From an uncultured Collinsella sp. (GTDB lineage Bacteria > Actinomycetota > Coriobacteriia > Coriobacteriales > Coriobacteriaceae), in assembly GCA_902489665.1 (NCBI GenBank), contig CABUAT010000004.1, forward strand, positions 1-64,000: a DNA stretch of 64,000 nt, read 5' to 3'. Numbering within the stretch: position 1 is the first letter of the stretch; every line of letters begins with the position of its first letter. Below, piece by piece: positions 58,847 to 64,000 of this stretch. The notes beneath the pieces were generated by a model that had not been told where the DNA came from, ran no database searches, and worked only from the letters and a program-made list of their open reading frames with translations. Position numbers and translations under genes: made by a program.

Positions 58847-60373
58847 TTAATCCGCTCGATAGTGCGACCCGAGACTTTCAGTTCGCTTGCGCATGGCTTT
58901 GACCATTTCCTGTGCTAGTCGAATCTGCGACTGTAGGCGGGCGAGGGCTGCGATCTCGCTGTCATCGGTATGCGGCTTGCTCAGCGCCATGGCCTTGTCT
59001 TGCAGGCTTTCAAGCTGTTGCAGGGCCTCGGATAGGCCTGTTTCGGTCCTGTTGATCATGCAAAAGGTGCTCATCGTGTGCCTAAGGCTGTGTGTCAGGC
59101 GTTCGGCATCTGTTGTGGCAATGCCGTACTGGGGGAGGGTGATATCCGCCTTCAGGGCCGCCTCAGGCTCTTTCTGCGCTGTGAGGGCTGCCGATGCGCC
59201 CGCGATACGTCCGAATACGATGCCGTTGGCGCTTGACAAGCCACCAATGCGGTCGGCGCCGTGCATGCCGCCTGTCGCCTCGCCGCAAGCGTAGAGGCCC
59301 TCAACGCCCGTGTGCGCGGTCTTATCGATCTTGATGCCGCCGTTAGCGGCGTGGGCATACATCGCAACGCGCATCTCGTCAGTCGGGGCGATGCCGTGCT
59401 CGTCTTGCAGCCAGGTGGCAAAGGTCTGCACAAACTCTGGGACATCCTCGCGGGGGAAGTCGTAGTGGAGTGCCAGGCCTTCGACACCTGCCTGATCGAT
59501 GACGAGATCGATAGCGCGGGAGGCCAAGCGTGACGTGAAGGGGCCATATCCAGAGCGCTGCTCGAGCAGGTCGTCCAGCTTGTCGTCGGCAATATCTGCC
59601 GGCTGGTCTACATGTACGTAGCGCCAGGTCTTCTCGTTAAAGACAAGGTTGCGCTTGGGCTCGATGAAGCCGGGCATCATCTGCATGAACTCTATATTAG
59701 TAAGCGATGCGCCGTGCGCCAGCGCGATGGCCTGTGATGAGCTGAGCACGTCGGCGGAAGTGAGGCTTCGCTCGAACAGGCCACCCGTGCCACCGGCTGC
59801 GATGACCGTGGCCTTGGCAGCAAAGGGCACGATTCGATTTTCGGTAAGGTCGTAGAGTACGGTTCCGGTTATTCTGCCGTTCGTGTCCTCAACAAGGTCG
59901 ATAAGCTCATGGCGGGGGAGCAGGCGAATGCCGAGCGACTCGATCCAGGTCGTCAGAGCGTCCTCAAGGGGCTTGCGGGTGAGGCCGCGCCACATGCGCG
60001 TCTTGTGGTCAAAGCAGGGGATAAATTGCTTTTGTTGAGCACTCTTGGCGCTTTGCGGACGCTGGAGCTCAACGCCCAGGTCTTGCTCGAGCCAGTCAAT
60101 CGCTTGGGGAATGCCGTGGACGAACGCTTGGACGAGTTCGGGGTCGGCGACACCGCCGCCGACGGTCTGGATGGTGTCGATGAGGTCTTGTTCGTCGTCT
60201 TCGTTAACGGGTCCGATAAGCCCTAGGCCCCAGGTTCCAGGGAAGAAGCTCGATCCACTCATGGTCTTGCCGGCGCTTGCCACAGCGACGGTTGCGCCCG
60301 TGCGTGCCGCTTCGATGGCGGCACAAAGGCCCGCAATGCCAGATCCAATTACCAGTACATCAGTCGATTCCAT
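58847..60373 (-). CDS. FAD-dependent oxidoreductase (fumarate reductase/aspartate oxidase flavoprotein-like)
   Basis: About 508 residues. The N-terminal dinucleotide motif is VLVIGSGIAGLCAAIEAAR. Other FrdA/NadB-like segments are IAAGGTGGLFERS, GVEGLYACGEATGGMHGADRIGG and LSSANGIVFGRIA. No signal peptide or heme domain is seen. The NadB-like layout is possible; no nadA or nadC is adjacent. A ribosome site GAAAGGA precedes ATG 60373. Confidence 0.82.
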   Translation of the reverse strand: MESTDVLVIGSGIAGLCAAIEAARTGATVAVASAGKTMSGSSFFPGTWGLGLIGPVNEDDEQDLIDTIQTVGGGVADPELVQAFVHGIPQAIDWLEQDLGVELQRPQSAKSAQQKQFIPCFDHKTRMWRGLTRKPLEDALTTWIESLGIRLLPRHELIDLVEDTNGRITGTVLYDLTENRIVPFAAKATVIAAGGTGGLFERSLTSADVLSSSQAIALAHGASLTNIEFMQMMPGFIEPKRNLVFNEKTWRYVHVDQPADIADDKLDDLLEQRSGYGPFTSRLASRAIDLVIDQAGVEGLALHYDFPREDVPEFVQTFATWLQDEHGIAPTDEMRVAMYAHAANGGIKIDKTAHTGVEGLYACGEATGGMHGADRIGGLSSANGIVFGRIAGASAALTAQKEPEAALKADITLPQYGIATTDAERLTHSLRHTMSTFCMINRTETGLSEALQQLESLQDKAMALSKPHTDDSEIAALARLQSQIRLAQEMVKAMRKRTESLGSHYRAD

Positions 60374-60510
60374 CGGATTCCTTTCTCGTCCGGCGCATTG
60401 TCGCACGGGTGATCGGCAATGGGGCCGCAAAGACTCGGCAAATCGGTAAAGGGCAAATATGGCAGGTGGGCGTCAGGTGGACTCGGCCACTTCGGTCGGC
60501 CCATTTGATA

Positions 60511-60577
60511 AGTTGCGGTGGAATACGGACTGTTTTGGCCTGTATGGATGCAATTCAGTCCGTATTTCACCACAACT
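60511..60577. repeat. 67-bp palindrome in the gap after the flavoprotein start
   Basis: AGTTGCGGTGGAATACGGAC and GTCCGTATTTCACCACAACT pair. 60374-60694 contains this, an AATTTGAGACGGGGC motif at 60608-60622 and the next terminator, but no gene. Confidence 0.65.
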
Positions 60578-60626
60578 GATACATCGGACCCTTTAATAAG
60601 AGTAACCAATTTGAGACGGGGCAAAC

Positions 60627-60660
60627 AAAAAGAGCCGCTACCTCGAAAGGTAGCGGCTCC
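60627..60660 (-). terminator. Terminator of the GGGtGRT operon
   Basis: GAGCCGCTACCT / AGGTAGCGGCTC perfect stem; T-run on the minus strand, 35 bp past the stop. Confidence 0.9.
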
Positions 60661-60694
60661 AAAGCTCAGCTATATGAGCATCGCGCGGGCGCGA

Positions 60695-61699
60695 TTAGGC
60701 CTTGAGGGCCTCCTCGACGGCGACAGCGCAGGCGACGGTGGCACCGACCATGGGGTTGTTGCCCATGCCGATGAGACCCATCATGTCGACGTGCGCAGGC
60801 ACGGAGGAAGAACCGGCGAACTGGGCGTCGGAGTGCATGCGGCCCATGGTGTCGGTCATGCCGTAAGAGGCAGGGCCGGCGCCCATGTTGTCCGGGTGCA
60901 GGGTACGGCCAGTGCCGCCACCAGAAGCGACGGAGAAGTACTTCTTGCCAGCCTCGAGGCGCTCCTTCTTGTAGGTGCCAGCGACGGGGTGCTGGAAGCG
61001 CGTGGGGTTGGTGGAGTTACCGGTGATCGAGATGTCGACGTTCTCGTGCCACATGATGGCAACGCCCTCGCGGACGTCGTCGGCGCCGTAGCAGTTGACG
61101 GCGGCGCGGGGACCATCGGAGTAGGGGATGGTCTCGACGACCTTGAGCTCGCCCGTGAAGTAGTCGAACTGGGTCTTCACGTAGGTGAAGCCGTTGATGC
61201 GGGCGATAATCTGAGCAGCGTCCTTGCCCAGACCGTTGAGGATGACGCGCAGCGGCTTCTTGCGAGCCTTGTTGGCGTTCAGAGCCAGGCCGATAGCACC
61301 CTCAGCGGCAGCGAAGGACTCGTGACCGGCCAGGAAGGCGAAGCACTCGGTGTCGTCGGAGAGCAGCATAGCGCCCAGGTTGCCGTGGCCCAGACCGACC
61401 TTGCGGTCCTCGGCGACGGAGCCGGGAACGGTGAAGGCCTGGATGCCCTCGCCGATGATGGCGGCAGCCTCAGAAGCGGACTTGGCGCCACGCTTGACAG
61501 CGAGAGCGCAACCGAGGGTGTAGGCCCACTCGGCGTTCTGGAAGGCGATGGACTGGGTGTTGTTGACGATCTCACGCGGGTTGAAGCCCTTGTCGGTGCA
61601 GATCTGCAGAGCTTCCTCGAGGGAGGCGATGCCGTTGTCGGCGAGGCACTTGTTGATCTTGTCAGCGCGGCGCTCGTAACCTTCGAACGTAACAGTCAT
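60695..61699 (-). CDS. GGGtGRT protein (conserved, unknown function)
   Basis: About 334 residues, named for the SGGGTGRTLHP motif. Other conserved parts are GLGHGNLGAMLLSDDTECFAFL and the C-terminal VDMMGLIGMGNNPMVGA. No enzymatic function is established to my knowledge. It follows the Fe-S scaffold gene by 18 bp with GGGAGGGAAATAACT before its ATG, so the pair is one operon. Confidence 0.85.
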   Translation of the reverse strand: MTVTFEGYERRADKINKCLADNGIASLEEALQICTDKGFNPREIVNNTQSIAFQNAEWAYTLGCALAVKRGAKSASEAAAIIGEGIQAFTVPGSVAEDRKVGLGHGNLGAMLLSDDTECFAFLAGHESFAAAEGAIGLALNANKARKKPLRVILNGLGKDAAQIIARINGFTYVKTQFDYFTGELKVVETIPYSDGPRAAVNCYGADDVREGVAIMWHENVDISITGNSTNPTRFQHPVAGTYKKERLEAGKKYFSVASGGGTGRTLHPDNMGAGPASYGMTDTMGRMHSDAQFAGSSSVPAHVDMMGLIGMGNNPMVGATVACAVAVEEALKA

Positions 61700-61717
61700 A
61701 GTTATTTCCCTCCCTTT

Positions 61718-62452
61718 CTACTCGTGAACCGGGAACACGCTGGCGACGGAGTGAGTCTCCTCGTCGGTGCGCGGGTCGATGTACTTGGCAGCGTTCTCCC
61801 ACTGACCATAGTGGCCCATAGCGCCAGCGATGGCCTCCTCGGGGGTCTTGCCGGCCTTGACGGCGTCGGTGAACTTGCCGAGGTTCAGGAACTCGAATGC
61901 GATGATCTCGTTCTTGTCGTTGAGAGCCATGCGGGTGACGTAGCCCTGAGCGAGCTCGAGGTAACGAGCGCCCTTGGCCTTGGTGCCGAACATGGTGCCG
62001 ACCTGAGAGCGAAGGCCCTTGCCGAGGTCGTCGAGGGAGGCGCCCACGGGCAGGCCGCCCTCGGAGAACGCGGTCTGGCTGCGGCCGTAAACGATCTGCA
62101 GGAAGATCTCGCGCATAGCAACGTTGATGGCGTCGCAGACAAGGTCGGTGTTGAGGGCCTCGAGGATGGTCTTACCGGGAAGGATCTCGGAAGCCATGGC
62201 GGCAGAGTGGGTCATGCCCGAGCAGCCGATGGTCTCAACGAGGGCCTCCTCGATGATGCCGTCCTTGACGTTCAGCGTGAGCTTGCAGGCGCCCTGCTGA
62301 GGTGCGCACCAACCCACACCGTGCGTAAGACCGGAGATGTCGGAAATCTCCTTAGCCTGGACCCACTTGCCCTCCTCGGGGATGGGTGCGGGGCCGTGGT
62401 ATGCACCCTTGGCAACGGGGCACATGTTCTCCACTTCCTGTGAGTACTGCAT
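61718..62452 (-). CDS. Iron-sulfur cluster assembly scaffold-like protein (NifU-N type)
   Basis: About 244 residues. A NifU_N-like domain with Cys in HGVGWCAPQQGACKL and ETIGCSGMTHSAAMASEIL, the latter matching the Cys-containing scaffold motif. The C-terminal part is a helical extension, so it is larger than IscU/SufU (~130-150). ATG 62452 follows GAGAGGAGAGGC. First gene of a two-gene operon with the GGGtGRT protein. A scaffold or cluster-dependent role is inferred. Confidence 0.82.
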   Translation of the reverse strand: MQYSQEVENMCPVAKGAYHGPAPIPEEGKWVQAKEISDISGLTHGVGWCAPQQGACKLTLNVKDGIIEEALVETIGCSGMTHSAAMASEILPGKTILEALNTDLVCDAINVAMREIFLQIVYGRSQTAFSEGGLPVGASLDDLGKGLRSQVGTMFGTKAKGARYLELAQGYVTRMALNDKNEIIAFEFLNLGKFTDAVKAGKTPEEAIAGAMGHYGQWENAAKYIDPRTDEETHSVASVFPVHE

Positions 62453-62855
62453 GCCTCTCCTCTCTATCGTGTTGGCGTCCCGTCTGGGGGTCGTGGCTGG
62501 CGATTGCCGGGCGACCCTTCGAAAGGGACATGACATGCAGCCCCTATAATACCGCGAAATGCACGGAATATTCGGCGAACGGCTCAGTTTTCGTAGCGAG
62601 AAGTCCGGAAGTTTTAATTGAAACGGTTTAACGCTATGTTCTGTGGTCGTGAACTTCCGTAGAGGGGGTCCGTCTTGGGCAAGCTTTTGGTCGGCTCCTG
62701 TAAGTGTTGCAGGGGTTGACCTGTTGCAACGGTGCCGTTCGCCGCCTGTTTACTGCCTTTAGCCGCGCGAGTGTATTGTTTTGAGTGAATGTTTTGATGG
62801 CACGCTTCAATCGTGCTGTATTGGATGGCAAACAGATCCCGGCGAAGGGAGCGCC

Positions 62856-63665
62856 ATGCAGCGCGTTTGGAGAACGGTTACCGGCTTTTACCATGTCTGT
62901 GCCCGCGGTACGGGCAAGCAGCTCATCTTTAAGGGCGATGAGGACCGGTGGGAGTTTTTGGAGCTGATGCGCGAGTGCTGCCGCGAGGAGGGTGTGACGG
63001 TTATCGCTTGGTGCCTTATGGGCAATCACGTGCATTTGGTGCTTGCAGATTACGAGGACAGGATGAGCGCGGCGATGCACCGGCTGCTTTTGACGTACGC
63101 GCGGCGGTTCAACAAGCGCACGGGGCGCACAGGTCATCTGTTCCAAAACCGTTTTGACCGGCGCTCGCTCGATACCGACTGGCAGGTGATGGAGGCTATT
63201 CGCTCCGTACACGCCGATCCGCAGGAGGTGGGCATCAGTCTCATTGAGCGTTATCCCTGGAGCAGCTTTCCGGAGCATTTGTGCGCTTACGACGGTGACG
63301 CGGCCGATGTCGCGAGGGGATTTTCTGATCCTTCTTGCGTGCTTGAACTTTTTGGTTCTGCCGAGGGCTTTATTGCCTATTCGCTTTCGACGCCCGACGG
63401 TAGCGAGCCAGCGCTGTGCGATATGAAAGAGACAGAGTGGGAACGCCACGCCTTTGCCGACAAGATGGCGAAGAGCCTCGGGGTTCCGCTCAATGATCTC
63501 AAGACCGTTGAGCCCTCGCGGCGAGACAGAATCATTTTCGCTCTGCACGATGGCGGCTACACGGTGCGCGAGATCGAACGGTATACGGGAATCAGCAAGA
63601 GTACCGTATCTCGTATCGTGCGTTCTTATGCGCGGGTGAAGGCACAGGCTGAGCTCTCGGAATAG
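62856..63665 (+). CDS. REP-associated tyrosine transposase (RAYT, Y1-type), second copy
   Basis: About 269 residues. The HUH motif is in GNHVHLVLADY, with FYHVCARGTGKQLIF, RFNKRTGRTGHLFQNRF and SVHADPQEVGI. The predicted C-terminal helix-turn-helix (GGYTVREIERYTGISKSTVSRIV) probably binds DNA. GAAGGGAGCG precedes ATG 62856. It is clearly related to, but divergent from, the RAYT at 45731-46489. The terminator after it begins TGGCCGAACCACTC, which resembles the GGCCGAA repeats at 10-12 kb. The 62453-62855 gap shows no further gene. Confidence 0.88.
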   Translation: MQRVWRTVTGFYHVCARGTGKQLIFKGDEDRWEFLELMRECCREEGVTVIAWCLMGNHVHLVLADYEDRMSAAMHRLLLTYARRFNKRTGRTGHLFQNRFDRRSLDTDWQVMEAIRSVHADPQEVGISLIERYPWSSFPEHLCAYDGDAADVARGFSDPSCVLELFGSAEGFIAYSLSTPDGSEPALCDMKETEWERHAFADKMAKSLGVPLNDLKTVEPSRRDRIIFALHDGGYTVREIERYTGISKSTVSRIVRSYARVKAQAELSE

Positions 63666-63702
63666 AAAATGGCCGAACCACTCTTGTCAAGCGATTCGGC
63701 CA
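63666..63702. terminator. Hairpin between RAYT-2 and sufU
   Basis: TGGCCGAA / TTCGGCCA arms with A/T-rich flanks on both sides; could terminate both convergent genes. Confidence 0.75.
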
Positions 63703-63730
63703 ACAAAAATCTTAAGATTTGGGACAAGTA

Positions 63731-64000
63731 CTACTGATTATTTTGCCCCTCGAGCATGCCGTCGAGGGTGCGCCAGGCGAGCTCGGCGCATTTGACGCGG
63801 GCGGGCATGTGCGAGATGTCCTGAAGCTGGGCGGCCTCGTCCAGGTCTTCCAGGTCTTCCTCGGAGAGCTGCTCGCCGCGGATCATGGCGAGGAAGAGCT
63901 CTGCCAGGCGGTGAGCTTCCTCGACGGTCTCGCCGGTGATGAGGTCGGCCATGATGTCGGCACTGGCCTGGCTGATGGCGCAGCCGTGGCCGGTAAAGGA
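63731..64000 (-). CDS. sufU: SufU-type Fe-S scaffold (3' part, continues beyond window)
   Basis: The 90 visible residues are the C-terminal part: GHGCAISQASADIMADLI, then an acidic helical stretch and the signature MPARVKCAELAWRTL. This matches SufU, including the conserved Cys residues of the zinc/cluster site. The frame runs open to the edge, so the first third lies outside the window. It likely ends a suf operon to the right. Convergent with RAYT-2. Confidence 0.9.
   Translation of the reverse strand, partial: SFTGHGCAISQASADIMADLITGETVEEAHRLAELFLAMIRGEQLSEEDLEDLDEAAQLQDISHMPARVKCAELAWRTLDGMLEGQNNQ

Overview
The window looks like a chromosomal segment of a gut Coriobacteriia (Actinomycetota), most likely Collinsella or a close relative. 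This is inferred from the high GC content, the gene content (PstSCAB, ATP-type PckA, Rho with a very long basic N-terminal extension, CarD, SufU, a GGGtGRT-protein pair) and the many anaerobe-type housekeeping enzymes. No 16S or marker comparison could be run. No prophage, CRISPR array or large defence island was seen.

Layout. 0-4 kb: phosphate uptake operon pstSCAB. 4-7.4 kb: an ABC-F ATPase, a HAD phosphatase and a DtxR-type metal regulator. 7.7-10.5 kb: a zinc/cadmium-type efflux system (P1B ATPase, free-standing HMA metallochaperone, ArsR/SmtB repressor) with three operator-like palindromes. 10.5-12.4 kb: an AT-richer DUF559/AbiEi-like gene between 29-bp inverted repeats. 12.5-20.3 kb: DnaQ-like exonuclease, ArsP_2-type metal permease, YaiI, HdeD-like protein, nitroreductase, two histidine phosphatases, DUF1015 protein and M20 peptidase. 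20.4-22.8 kb: serine biosynthesis (serA, serC). 23-27.6 kb: NhaP2-type antiporter, metallophosphoesterase and a polysaccharide flippase. 27.7-29.3 kb: nested hairpins interrupted by an IS110 element. 29.4-34 kb: pckA, a B3/B4 protein, MarR, DegV and MGMT, each followed by a hairpin except MarR. 34.4-38.4 kb: trpS, a WecA/TagO-type transferase, a structured RNA that may be 6S RNA, a radical SAM enzyme and tRNA-Ala. 38.5-45.6 kb: pncB and a proline group (proB, a prolyl-peptidase-like hydrolase on the other strand, proA), then an HD protein. 45.6-46.9 kb: a REP-associated tyrosine transposase (RAYT) bracketed by inverted copies of one hairpin. 46.8-54.8 kb: carD, argS, rho, an acidic membrane protein and VanZ. 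54.9-64 kb: ROK kinase, aminotransferase, tRNA-His, two tRNA-Lys with a duplicated 3' module, DinD, a flavoprotein, the GGGtGRT/Fe-S scaffold pair, a second RAYT and the end of sufU.

The most unusual feature is the intergenic space. At least fifteen small stem-loops carry a GGGAC or GGGGAC core in the loop or arms. Arms differ between families, and the elements lie at, or overlap, the stop codons of neighbouring genes. Two RAYT genes occur in the same 64 kb, one inside a pair of inverted copies, and an IS110 element has landed inside another repeat family. I infer a REP/RAYT-like system whose copies also serve as transcription terminators. Several much longer palindromes (65-150 bp) form a second layer of intergenic structure.
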